From: an uncultured Planctomycetota bacterium
GTDB taxonomy: Bacteria > Planctomycetota > Phycisphaerae > UBA1845 > UTPLA1
DNA: 64,000 nt
NCBI GenBank assembly: GCA_900696465.1
Contig: CAADGE010000022.1
Coordinates: forward strand, 62,001-126,000
Direction of reading: 5' to 3'
Part shown: positions 45,712-54,341 of the stretch, piece by piece
How the letters are laid out: each line of letters opens with the position of its first letter
How positions within the stretch are numbered: position 1 is the first letter of the stretch
Position numbers and translations under genes: made by a program
The notes under the pieces: generated by a model
The model's input: only the letters and a program-made list of their open reading frames with translations
Database searches by the model: none
Told to the model about the DNA's origin: nothing

Positions 45712-47685
45712 GTGAAGGTTCTTCCGCAACTCGCGCTGCGAACCGGCGGCCGGCGATGGCCGGTCGTCTCACTGTTCTTCACCACCGTCGTATTGCTCTT
45801 CTACGCCGGACATCTGACCGGGCAGGAGCATTCCGCGCCGCAGTCAAGTGATGCAACGCCGAACCGTCCCGTAACCGTCACTGCTCAGAACGAAGATTCC
45901 TCCGCCACAACGGGCACGGCTACGGACGACACGCTCCCAGCGTCTTCATCCGCGAGAAGTGGCGCGGTTGCTCGCTCGCCCAAAGAAACCTTCGGTCTCT
46001 GGTCGCTCCTGCCGGCGCTGGTGGCCATCGGGCTGGCCATTATTACGCGGCAGGTCGTGCCGTCGCTGGCACTCGGCATCCTCACGGCCGCGGTAATGCT
46101 GTGCATCCTCGACGGCCAGTACAACCCGATCCACATGGTCATCTACGCCGTCGAGCACTACCTGCTCGGCGTCTTCATCCCGCCGGATCATTCCAACCTT
46201 GACCGTCTCGGCTCCGGCTACAGCCGTCTCAAGGTCATCGTCTTCACGCAGTTCATCGGCGCGATGATCGGGATCATCGAGGCCAACGGCGGCACGCGGG
46301 CGATGGTCGCCAAGGTCACGCACCTGATGCGAACGCGCCGCCGCGGACAGCTCGGCGCGCTGGGCGGCGGCATTCTGGTCTTCTTCGACGACTACGCCAA
46401 CGCCCTGATCCTCGGCCCGGCGATGCGGCCGGTCTTTGATCGTTTGCGGCTCTCTCGCGCGAAGCTGGCGTACGTCGTCGACTCGACGGCTGCGCCGGTC
46501 GCGTCGGTCTTTATCGGGACCTGGCTGGCGGCGGAGATCAACTATCTCGACACCGCACTGTCCGGCCTAACCGGCGCGAGGCCGGAGTTCATGGCGAACA
46601 TGACCGGCAGCACTGCGTTCTGGGGCTCGCTGCCCTATCGCACGTATGCATGGCTGGCGCTGTTCTTCGTCTTTCTCGTCGGGCTGACCGGGCGCGACTT
46701 CGGTCCGATGCGAAGCGCGGAGAGCGAAGCAGCCAGCGAAACGAACAAGAATGAATCGCAGCCGTACGGCGAATCGGAACCGGACGGTCGCTACTGGCTG
46801 CTGGGCTTTTTGCCGGTCTTCACGCTGGTCACGATGGTGCTGACGCTGCTCTTTGTCACGGGCAAACAACAGTGCGACGCGGAAGGCATCGCCGTTTCTT
46901 TCGGATCGTTTGCTGATCAGCGCATCGCCGTGATGAACCTGCTCGGCAAGGCAGACTCGTACGTCGCGTTGCTCTACGGTGGCCTCGCCGCAGTGCTGGT
47001 CGCCATCGTCTCGACACTGGCCATGCGCTGTCTGTCACTCGAACGCACCATGCAGGCGATGACCGGCGGCATGCAGCGCATCTTCGGCGCGCAGATCGTG
47101 CTGATTCTTGCGTGGGGTATATCAACGGCGACGCAGGACCTTCAGCTTGGCGAGGCCGCGACGGCATTCCTGCAGGACAAGGTTGATCGCGGGCTGTTCG
47201 CCGTGCCGCTCCTGCCGACGGTGATCTTCGTGACAGCGTGCATCGTGTCGTTCTCCACCGGTACGAGCTGGGGGACGATGGGCATCCTCTGTCCTACCGC
47301 TGTGGCCATCTCCGCGAACCTGCTCGCGCCGCTACCGGTCGAACAGGCGATGCCGCTGTTCTATGCATCGATCGGCGCGGTACTCACCGGTGCGGTCTTC
47401 GGCGATCACTGTTCGCCGATCAGTGACACGACCGTGTTGTCTGCCATCGCCACGGAGTGCGATCTGGCGACCCACGTGCGCACCCAGTTGCCCTATGCCG
47501 TGATCGTCGCCGTCGTCGGCCTGCTCTCCACCGATCTGCTCGACTACTTCCTGATTCGCTGGAATGCCGAGTTCTACAACCGAGTCTGGAATGTTTATTA
47601 CGGTACGGCGATCGCCGCGGGAGTCCTTACCCTTATCCTCCTGCTTATCGGGCGACGTCCCCGACCCATTACCGAGTCTGTCTAG
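45712..47685 (+). CDS. Na+/H+ antiporter family (NhaC-type) membrane protein
   Basis: The 657-residue protein starts at GTG. A signal-anchor and a Ser/Thr-rich, probably external, stretch (residues 35-90) precede a polytopic core of about 11 transmembrane helices. Core motifs are GGGILVFFDDYANALILGPA and VDSTAAPVASVFIGTWLA in the first half and STGTSWGTMGILCPTAVAI with AVFGDHCSPISDTTVLSA in the second, the characteristic conserved blocks of the NhaC antiporter family. It should exchange sodium (or another cation or organic substrate) for protons. The N-terminal extension is unusual for the family. Confidence 0.85.
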   Translation: MKVLPQLALRTGGRRWPVVSLFFTTVVLLFYAGHLTGQEHSAPQSSDATPNRPVTVTAQNEDSSATTGTATDDTLPASSSARSGAVARSPKETFGLWSLLPALVAIGLAIITRQVVPSLALGILTAAVMLCILDGQYNPIHMVIYAVEHYLLGVFIPPDHSNLDRLGSGYSRLKVIVFTQFIGAMIGIIEANGGTRAMVAKVTHLMRTRRRGQLGALGGGILVFFDDYANALILGPAMRPVFDRLRLSRAKLAYVVDSTAAPVASVFIGTWLAAEINYLDTALSGLTGARPEFMANMTGSTAFWGSLPYRTYAWLALFFVFLVGLTGRDFGPMRSAESEAASETNKNESQPYGESEPDGRYWLLGFLPVFTLVTMVLTLLFVTGKQQCDAEGIAVSFGSFADQRIAVMNLLGKADSYVALLYGGLAAVLVAIVSTLAMRCLSLERTMQAMTGGMQRIFGAQIVLILAWGISTATQDLQLGEAATAFLQDKVDRGLFAVPLLPTVIFVTACIVSFSTGTSWGTMGILCPTAVAISANLLAPLPVEQAMPLFYASIGAVLTGAVFGDHCSPISDTTVLSAIATECDLATHVRTQLPYAVIVAVVGLLSTDLLDYFLIRWNAEFYNRVWNVYYGTAIAAGVLTLILLLIGRRPRPITESV

Positions 47686-47917
47686 GAAGCTCGACCGCTG
47701 GCCGGCCGGCTGACTGGCTCGCACCGAAAGGGTCTCGATCCGCCGGACTTGTCGTGCGTGGCGGGCACCGTTCTGGACGGCGCAGGGCCGGTCTCATACC
47801 ATCTTTCCTTTACAGTCTGTCGCCATGACAGGCCGGCAGGCGGTTCATCGTCTATCACTACATACCGCCCGCCAGTTTCCCGCGATTAACTGTTTTTCTG
47901 GAGCGAGGTTAGGCACC

Positions 47918-48910
47918 GTGACACAGTTGGACGTCAAGCAGATCGGACCCATCATCAAGGCCGCCAGTCAGCCGTTCATGCGGCTTCGGGACGAGGTTTC
48001 CCACGTCATCGTCGGGCAGGAGGAGATGCTGCATCACATGCTCATCGCCATCCTCGCCAACGGGCACATCCTGCTCGAAGGCGTGCCCGGTCTGGCGAAG
48101 ACGCTGACCGTCTCGTGCCTGGCCCGTGGCATCAGCACCGGCTTCGCCCGGCTCCAGTTCACACCGGACCTGTTGCCGGCCGACCTGATCGGCACGCTGA
48201 TCTACCAGCCGCAGACGGGGCAGTTCTCGGTCAAGAAGGGGCCGATTTTTTCCAACATCATTCTTGCGGACGAAGTCAACCGCGCTCCGGCGAAGGTGCA
48301 AAGCGCATTGCTGGAAGCCATGCAGGAACGGCAGGTGACGATCGGCGACCAGAGCCATCCGCTGCCGGAACCGTTTCTGGTGATGGCGACGCAGAATCCC
48401 ATCGAGCAGGAGGGCACGTATCCGCTCCCCGAGGCACAGGTTGACCGTTTCATGCTCAAGGTGACGGTCAGCTATCCCACGCCGCAGCAGGAGCGGCAGA
48501 TTCTCGATCGCATGGCCTATACGAATCCGGAGAAACTCGTGCAGCCGGTCATGAGCCCGGAGGACATCGTGAAGGCCCGCGAGGCGGTGGATGAGATTTA
48601 CATCGACGACAAGATCAAGGATTACATTGTCAGTCTCGTGGTGGCGACACGCGATCCTGGCGCGTTCAAGCTCAACCTCAAGCACCTGATTCAGTATGGG
48701 GCCTCGCCGCGTGCGACGATCATGCTCACCCTCGGGGCCAAGGCCGGGGCCTTCCTCGCCGGCCGCGGCTTCGTCACCCCGCAGGACGTCAAGGACATCG
48801 CACCGTCCGTGCTCCGCCACCGCGTCATCATCACCTATGAGGCCGAAGCCGAAGAAATGACGAGCGACGCGATCGTCAAGACGATCCTCGATCATGTGCC
48901 TGTTCCGTAA
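47918..48910 (+). CDS. MoxR-family AAA+ ATPase
   Basis: The 330-residue MoxR ATPase has Walker A GVPGLAKT (55-62), Walker B ILADEVNRAPAK, sensor ATQNPIEQEGTYPLPEAQ and the VDRFMLKV segment, all standard. MoxR proteins act as chaperones or activators for VWA-domain proteins, here presumably the products of the genes that follow. The start is GTG at 47918, where the family N-terminus begins; the frame open to 47825 is not used. It leads a gene series that continues as DUF58, Bat-type VWA and TPR genes. Confidence 0.93.
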   Translation: MTQLDVKQIGPIIKAASQPFMRLRDEVSHVIVGQEEMLHHMLIAILANGHILLEGVPGLAKTLTVSCLARGISTGFARLQFTPDLLPADLIGTLIYQPQTGQFSVKKGPIFSNIILADEVNRAPAKVQSALLEAMQERQVTIGDQSHPLPEPFLVMATQNPIEQEGTYPLPEAQVDRFMLKVTVSYPTPQQERQILDRMAYTNPEKLVQPVMSPEDIVKAREAVDEIYIDDKIKDYIVSLVVATRDPGAFKLNLKHLIQYGASPRATIMLTLGAKAGAFLAGRGFVTPQDVKDIAPSVLRHRVIITYEAEAEEMTSDAIVKTILDHVPVP

Positions 48911-48912
48911 TC

Positions 48913-49788
48913 ATGGACGCGAAGGAATTACTGAAAAAGATCCGCCGGATACACATCCGCACGAGCCACATCGCGAATGACTTCTTCGCGGGGCATTACC
49001 ACTCCGCCTTCAAGGGCCAGGGTATGGAGTTTGAGGAGGTGCGCGAGTATCAGCCCGGCGACGAAATTCGACGCATCGACTGGAACGTCACGGCGCGGCA
49101 GGGTAAGCCGTTCGTCAAGCGCTTCCGAGAGGAGCGCGAGCTGACGGTCATGCTCCTGGTGGATGTCAGCGGCTCGCAGGATTTCGGCACCGCCGGTCAG
49201 CTCAAGCGCGAACTCGCTGCCGAAGTCGGTGCCACGCTGGCCTTCTCCGCCATCAAGAACAACGACAAGGTCGGTCTCATCGGCTTCTCCGATCGCATCG
49301 AGCGCTACGTGAAACCCGACAAGGGCACGCGGCATGTCCTACGTGTCATTCGAGAGCTGCTTACGCTCGAAGCCACTGGACGCGGCACCGACATCGCCGG
49401 GGCACTGGACTACTTCAACCGGGTGACGCGCCGACGGGCCGTCGCCTTTTTGATCAGCGACTTCCTGGCCGATCGGTACGAGCGACCGTTGCAGGTGGCA
49501 CGCCGCCGCCATGATCTGATCCCCATCGTCCTCAGCGATCCGCGCGAGGTCGAGTTGCCGAAGGTTCGCTACATCGACCTGATCGACAGCGAGACGGGTG
49601 AATTGGTGACGGTCGATACATCGAGTGCCGCCTTTCGCCGCGAATATCAGCGCCGAGCGGCAGGCAGCACCGAGGCGCGTCAGAAGCTCTTCAAGAAGAT
49701 CAAGGCCGATGCGATGGAACTCGTGACTGGTCAGTCGTATATCGAGCCGATGACACGGTTCTTCCGGGCACGAGAGGCAAGAATGTGA
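48913..49788 (+). CDS. DUF58-domain protein (VWA-like)
   Basis: The 291-residue protein has the DUF58 signature EYQPGDEIRRIDWNVTAR at about residue 45, followed by FREERELTVMLLVDVSGSQDF, a MIDAS-like metal site (DxSxS). It begins 3 bp after the MoxR stop, so it is translationally linked. In this operon type DUF58 proteins are thought to be MoxR partners. No transmembrane helix is visible. Confidence 0.92.
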   Translation: MDAKELLKKIRRIHIRTSHIANDFFAGHYHSAFKGQGMEFEEVREYQPGDEIRRIDWNVTARQGKPFVKRFREERELTVMLLVDVSGSQDFGTAGQLKRELAAEVGATLAFSAIKNNDKVGLIGFSDRIERYVKPDKGTRHVLRVIRELLTLEATGRGTDIAGALDYFNRVTRRRAVAFLISDFLADRYERPLQVARRRHDLIPIVLSDPREVELPKVRYIDLIDSETGELVTVDTSSAAFRREYQRRAAGSTEARQKLFKKIKADAMELVTGQSYIEPMTRFFRAREARM

Positions 49789-49903
49789 AAGAGACAAAGT
49801 GCGAACGGCGAAAAACGAATGACGGTAAGAGGCCGATGGATTGGAATTCGTCGGTTTCTGCGACAGACGTTTGCCGCATTGATTGCATTGAAGGCATGGG
49901 CGG

Positions 49904-50983
49904 ATGTTTCGGAATTACCGGTTAATACTACGCATCACGCTCACCGTCGCGGCCGCCGTTGCCAGCGAGCAGAAGCTGCGCGCCGATTCGCCCGCATCCC
50001 GGGACGGCGTGGCCACGACGACGGCGGTGCCGGTCTCACGTTCGGTGGAGTCCGGGCCGTTGCGGGTTACCGTGGAGTTGGATCGCGACGTTGCCGTTGT
50101 GCCCGAGCCGATCACGCTGACGCTTACGGTCGAAGCCGAGCGCGGCGTCACCGTGACGATGCCGGAGATCGGCGAGCTGCTCGGCGATCTGCTCGTGCAG
50201 CACATCGAGGCGCCGCCGCCGACCGAGGGCGATCTCTATCGAAAGGAATCGCGCATCGTCACGCTCGAGCCCGCTTTGCCGGGGGATATCGAAATCCCTC
50301 CGCTGATCGTCGGCTATGAGGATCGTCGCGAGCGAGCGGACGGTTCCCGCGGAGACGTCGTCGACCAGGTGGCGACGCCGACCCTGACTGTGCGCGTCGC
50401 TTTGCAATTGGCCGATGTCAAAGACCCAGCTTCCCTTAACGTCCCGAGGTCGTACACCCTGGCGGCATGGTTGCTCGGTGTCATCGTGGCCGTCGCCCTC
50501 ATCGCTCTGGTGGCCCGTCGGCTTCGTCGCGGCGAGCCGCGCGAGCTACCAAAGGCCGAGCCGACTGTTCCTGCGCACATCTGGGCACTCGCTCAGCTTG
50601 ACATGCTCGCGGCCGAGGGCCTGCTTGATCGCGGCCGCGTGCAGGAATGGTACTACCGGATCAACGCCATCGTGCGGCAATACATCGAGCGTCGCTACGG
50701 GCTCATGGCCGGCGAGCAGACCAGCGAAGAATTCCTGCGTGACCTTCAACGCACTGCCATGCTCTCTGCTGATCACAAGAGACTGCTCCAGCGGTTCATC
50801 AGCGCCTGCGACCCGGTCAAGTACGCCCGTCAGGTGCCCGATGCCGAAGAAACCAGATGGGTGGACGGCTCCGCCCGTGATTTTGTCCACCAGACCGCGG
50901 TGTCCGGCGTCGCCGTCGGTCCAGCGGTTCGCCGCTCGTCGTCTGCTGAAGCCCGGCCGATTGCCGAGGAGGCCGGCGTATGA
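49904..50983 (+). CDS. Membrane protein of the Bat operon (DUF4381-like)
   Basis: The 359-residue protein has a signal sequence and an external beta-rich domain with VTVELDRDVAVVPEPITLTL (residues about 50-175), similar in style to BatD. One transmembrane helix (LAAWLLGVIVAVALIALVA, near 190) leads to a cytoplasmic helical domain with EWYYRINAIVRQYIERRYGL, characteristic of DUF4381-like proteins in MoxR operons. Its end overlaps the next start as ATGA. It probably assembles with the VWA proteins in the membrane. A 115-bp gap precedes it. Confidence 0.75.
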   Translation: MFRNYRLILRITLTVAAAVASEQKLRADSPASRDGVATTTAVPVSRSVESGPLRVTVELDRDVAVVPEPITLTLTVEAERGVTVTMPEIGELLGDLLVQHIEAPPPTEGDLYRKESRIVTLEPALPGDIEIPPLIVGYEDRRERADGSRGDVVDQVATPTLTVRVALQLADVKDPASLNVPRSYTLAAWLLGVIVAVALIALVARRLRRGEPRELPKAEPTVPAHIWALAQLDMLAAEGLLDRGRVQEWYYRINAIVRQYIERRYGLMAGEQTSEEFLRDLQRTAMLSADHKRLLQRFISACDPVKYARQVPDAEETRWVDGSARDFVHQTAVSGVAVGPAVRRSSSAEARPIAEEAGV

Positions 50984-52065
50984 TCGCGCTCGCCCATCCC
51001 TGGCTGCTGGTGCTGCTGCTCTTCATTCCCGTCATCTGGTGGGTGCACCTGAATCCGCGCCGCCGCGCGGCCCTGCGCTTTGCCGGTGTCGATCGTGTCA
51101 AACTTCGCGCCGGCGGCTGGTCACAGCGGGCCCACCATCTGCTGCCGCTGCTGCGCAGTCTGGCGGTGGCGCTGGTCGTGCTGGCCCTCGCCCGGCCACA
51201 GAAGGCCGACGAAGAGACGCGCGTTTCGACCGAAGGCATCGCGATTCAGATCGTCCTGGATCGCTCCGGGAGCATGTCGAACGAAGACTTCGCGGACGAT
51301 CGCGGCCGCATGCTGACCCGGCTCGATGCCGTCAAGGACGTCGTCCGTCAGTTTGTCGTCGGCGACGGCCGTGAACTGCGCGGCCGCGAAGACGATCTCG
51401 TCGGCCTCATCGTCTTCGCGCGCTTCGCCGATACCGAGTGCCCACTGACCCACGACCATCAGCACCTGGTTCGTGCCCTGGACAAGGTACAGATTCCGCC
51501 GCGCGAAGAAGATGGGACGGCGATCGGCGACGCCCTCCTGCTGGCGGTCGAGCGCACGCGAAACATCGCCCGTCGATTCGGCCCCGACGATGCGTTCAAG
51601 ATCAAGAGCCGGGTGATCATTCTCCTTACGGATGGCGATCAGAACTTCGGAAAATTCCGGCCGGTGCAGGCGGCGGAGGTCGCGGCGGCCGTCGGCGTGA
51701 AGGTGTACACGATCGGCGCAGCCCCGGAGTTTCAGCAGCAGCAATTCGGCGGGGGCATCTTCCAGCCGCGAACCGTTCGTGTTCCGGTCAACGTCGATGA
51801 AGAAGAACTTCAGAAGGTTGCCGACCTGACCGGTGGAAAGTACTTCCGGGCACGCGACGCCGGTTCGCTGCGAGACATTTACCAGGAGATCGACAAGTTG
51901 GAGCGATCGACCATCGATCGTGCGAGCTTCTTTCGGTACGAGGAGCTGGCTTACCGCTGGCTGCGCATCGGGTCGATCCATCTGCCGCCGCCACTGCTGG
52001 TCGCTTTGTGTCTGCTGGCGCTGGAGCTGATCCTGGCAAATACCCGCCTGCGGAGAATACCGTGA
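50980..52065 (+). CDS. batA: BatA-like VWA-domain membrane protein
   Basis: The 361-residue protein has an N-terminal membrane segment (HPWLLVLLLFIPVIWW), a second hydrophobic helix near 60-75, a VWA domain with MIDAS residues in VLDRSGSMSNEDFADD, and a C-terminal transmembrane helix (LLVALCLLALELILA). This three-helix plan is that of BatA/BatB. It overlaps the preceding gene by 4 nt. The VWA surface would bind partners through a divalent metal, with MoxR as probable regulator. Confidence 0.9.
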   Translation: MIALAHPWLLVLLLFIPVIWWVHLNPRRRAALRFAGVDRVKLRAGGWSQRAHHLLPLLRSLAVALVVLALARPQKADEETRVSTEGIAIQIVLDRSGSMSNEDFADDRGRMLTRLDAVKDVVRQFVVGDGRELRGREDDLVGLIVFARFADTECPLTHDHQHLVRALDKVQIPPREEDGTAIGDALLLAVERTRNIARRFGPDDAFKIKSRVIILLTDGDQNFGKFRPVQAAEVAAAVGVKVYTIGAAPEFQQQQFGGGIFQPRTVRVPVNVDEEELQKVADLTGGKYFRARDAGSLRDIYQEIDKLERSTIDRASFFRYEELAYRWLRIGSIHLPPPLLVALCLLALELILANTRLRRIP

Positions 52066-52141
52066 TGTGCCGGATCGTTGAACGTATCGCCCGCTGCACG
52101 CGGATGTCGGAGTGCGGCTCATCGACACGAGCCGCGAGGTC

Positions 52142-53251
52142 ATGAACGAATTTCAGATTGAAGACGTCCGGCAGCTCTACTGGCTGCTGCTGATCCTCGG
52201 CTGCGGCGCCGTGGTCGTGTACGGCCTGTCGGCGCGCGCCCGCGCGCTGCGCACCTTCGCCGCCGCGAAACTGCTCGGTTTTCTTGCGCCGGATGTCAGC
52301 CGGGCCCGACAGATCGTCAAGTCGATACTGGTTCTTGCGGCGATGACAGCGATCGTCTTGTCCCTGATAGGCCCGCGCTATGGCGCACACTTCGAAGATG
52401 TCTATCGTCGGCAACTCGATGTGATGATCTGTCTCGACGTCTCGCGCAGCATGCTCGCCGAAGACGCCGGGATGTCCCGGCTGAGCCGCGCGAAGGATGA
52501 CATCAAGCGCCTGCTCGACAAGCTCCAGGGCGGGATGATCGGTCTGGTGGCTTTTGCCGGTCGCGGGGAGCTGATCTGCCCGCTCACGGATGACTTTGAC
52601 TATTACCGCCTTACCCTTGAAGACGTGGGCATCCACAGCGTGCAGCTCGGCGGGACAAACATCGGCGAGGCCCTTGCTGTGGCCGTCAAAGCCCTCGGAC
52701 CGCACCGCAGCCATCATCGGGCCATCATTGTCATGTCCGATGGCGAGGATCACGGCGAATCCGCGCGTGACATGGCCCGACAGGCCCGCGAAAACCAGAT
52801 CGTCGTCTACACGATCGGCATCGGCGATCAGGATCGCGGATCGATGATTCCCGTCGATCAGGACGGCCGGCGCGATTTTCTGATGTACGACGGCCAGCAG
52901 GTCTGGTCGCGGATGGACCCGCGCACCCTGCAGGAAATAGCCCTCGCCGGCGGCGGTGAATACCATCCCAGCGGGCAGGTCGTCGCCGGGCAGCGCACGC
53001 TGGAGTGGATCTACACCGACCGGCTCGCTCCGATGCAGGAGGCCGACCTGAAGAAGAAGCACGTCCCCACCCAGCGGCCGCGCTTTGCATGGCCTGCGGG
53101 GCTGGCGCTCGTGCTCCTGATGATCTCGACGCTGGTCAGTGAGCGGCGCGGCAGCGCATCGACCGCGCTCAATCCATCGCGATCGTCGTCAATGCCAGTT
53201 GAATCCCGTGGAAGAGTCAGGCCCAGGGCGCAGAAGGAGATAGCGGCATGA
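52142..53251 (+). CDS. batB: BatB-like VWA-domain membrane protein
   Basis: The 369-residue protein has N-terminal helices (QLYWLLLILGCGAVVVYGL and VLAAMTAIVLSLIGP), a VWA domain with MIDAS motif CLDVSRSMLAED, and a C-terminal helix (PAGLALVLLMISTLVS). It is a paralogue of the preceding gene. The ATG at 52142 is favoured over a GTG at 52112. The stop overlaps the next ATG by 4 nt. Confidence 0.9.
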   Translation: MNEFQIEDVRQLYWLLLILGCGAVVVYGLSARARALRTFAAAKLLGFLAPDVSRARQIVKSILVLAAMTAIVLSLIGPRYGAHFEDVYRRQLDVMICLDVSRSMLAEDAGMSRLSRAKDDIKRLLDKLQGGMIGLVAFAGRGELICPLTDDFDYYRLTLEDVGIHSVQLGGTNIGEALAVAVKALGPHRSHHRAIIVMSDGEDHGESARDMARQARENQIVVYTIGIGDQDRGSMIPVDQDGRRDFLMYDGQQVWSRMDPRTLQEIALAGGGEYHPSGQVVAGQRTLEWIYTDRLAPMQEADLKKKHVPTQRPRFAWPAGLALVLLMISTLVSERRGSASTALNPSRSSSMPVESRGRVRPRAQKEIAA

Positions 53252-54285
53252 ATCCTCGCCGGTTGCTTCAATTCGCAGGTGCGTGCGTCGTCGCGATGCT
53301 ACTTGGTCTTGCGCCAGTCTCAGCCCAGTCCGTTTTGCCGGGCGACGCAGGTACCACGACGGTGCGATCCGGCTCCGAGTCCGCCTCAGGTGGCGAAGCA
53401 CTGCGCTATGCGGCGGATCAGGTGCGCGAGGGTAATCGTCTTCTCGACGAGGGTCGCTTCGACGAGGCCCTTGCGAAGTACGACGCCGCCCGAAGCCGAC
53501 TGCCTGAAGCCCCCGAGATCGCCTACAACCGCGGGCTCGCTCTCTACCGGCTCGGTCGATACGGCGAGGCCGAATCGGCTTTTCAGGACGCCATTCTGCC
53601 TGGAAACCCGGAACTCGAAGCTCGTGCGCGTTACAACCTCGGTCGCAGCGCCCACGCCGCCGCTTTGGAGAAGCGCGAGAATCTGCCCGAAGCGATCAAC
53701 GAGCTTGGCCGGGCCATCGGCTTTTACAACGATGCGATCCAGATGGCTCCGCAGGACACCGATGCCGTCCGCAACCGGGAAGCGGCCGAGCGCCTCCGGG
53801 CCTACTTCGAAAAGAAGCTCCAGGCGATGCAACAGGAAGAACAGCAGGAAAGCAAGGAGGACGAGCAGAAGCAGGAAGAAAACGAAGACTCAGGGAAAGA
53901 CGAAGAGTCGCAGCAGCCGAGCTCCCAGCCCTCCGACGAACAGAAGCAGGAGCAGAAGAACGAACAGGGCGAACAGCAGGAACAGGAAAGCGCTCAGGAC
54001 TCGGAAGAGTCGCAGGAGCAATCGTCCGAACAGGAAAACCAGTCGCAGCAGAATGAGCAGCAGGGCGATTCGAAAAGTGACGCCCAGAAGGGCGAGCAGC
54101 AGGGTGAGCCGTCCGCTGAGACGAAGGAAACACCGACCGGCGAAACTCAGGAGCATCAACTGACCGCGGAGGAGGCCGAGCCGATGCTGCAGGAAGCGCG
54201 CGATGCCGAGCGTCAGCGCCGCGAAGCTAAGCGGATGCGCATGTTGCGCCTGCGCGGCCGTATCCCCGCGGACAAGGATTGGTAG
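53248..54285 (+). CDS. BatC-like TPR protein with Gln/Glu-rich tail
   Basis: The 345-residue exported protein has a signal peptide ending near ALAPVSAQS-type text (ACVVAMLLGLAPVSAQS). Two to three TPR units follow (EGNRLLDEGRFDEALAKYDA and APEIAYNRGLALYRLGRYGEA). From about residue 190 a stretch of about 115 residues is almost entirely Gln, Glu, Ser, Lys and Asp, strongly hydrophilic and low in complexity, ending in QEARDAERQRREAKRMRMLRL. Such tails are common in BatC. It overlaps the BatB gene by ATGA. Confidence 0.85.
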   Translation: MNPRRLLQFAGACVVAMLLGLAPVSAQSVLPGDAGTTTVRSGSESASGGEALRYAADQVREGNRLLDEGRFDEALAKYDAARSRLPEAPEIAYNRGLALYRLGRYGEAESAFQDAILPGNPELEARARYNLGRSAHAAALEKRENLPEAINELGRAIGFYNDAIQMAPQDTDAVRNREAAERLRAYFEKKLQAMQQEEQQESKEDEQKQEENEDSGKDEESQQPSSQPSDEQKQEQKNEQGEQQEQESAQDSEESQEQSSEQENQSQQNEQQGDSKSDAQKGEQQGEPSAETKETPTGETQEHQLTAEEAEPMLQEARDAERQRREAKRMRMLRLRGRIPADKDW

Positions 54286-54341
54286 TCATGGCGATCGATT
54301 ACCGAATGTACGAGCAACAGGGCATCCGGGAACGTGAATCG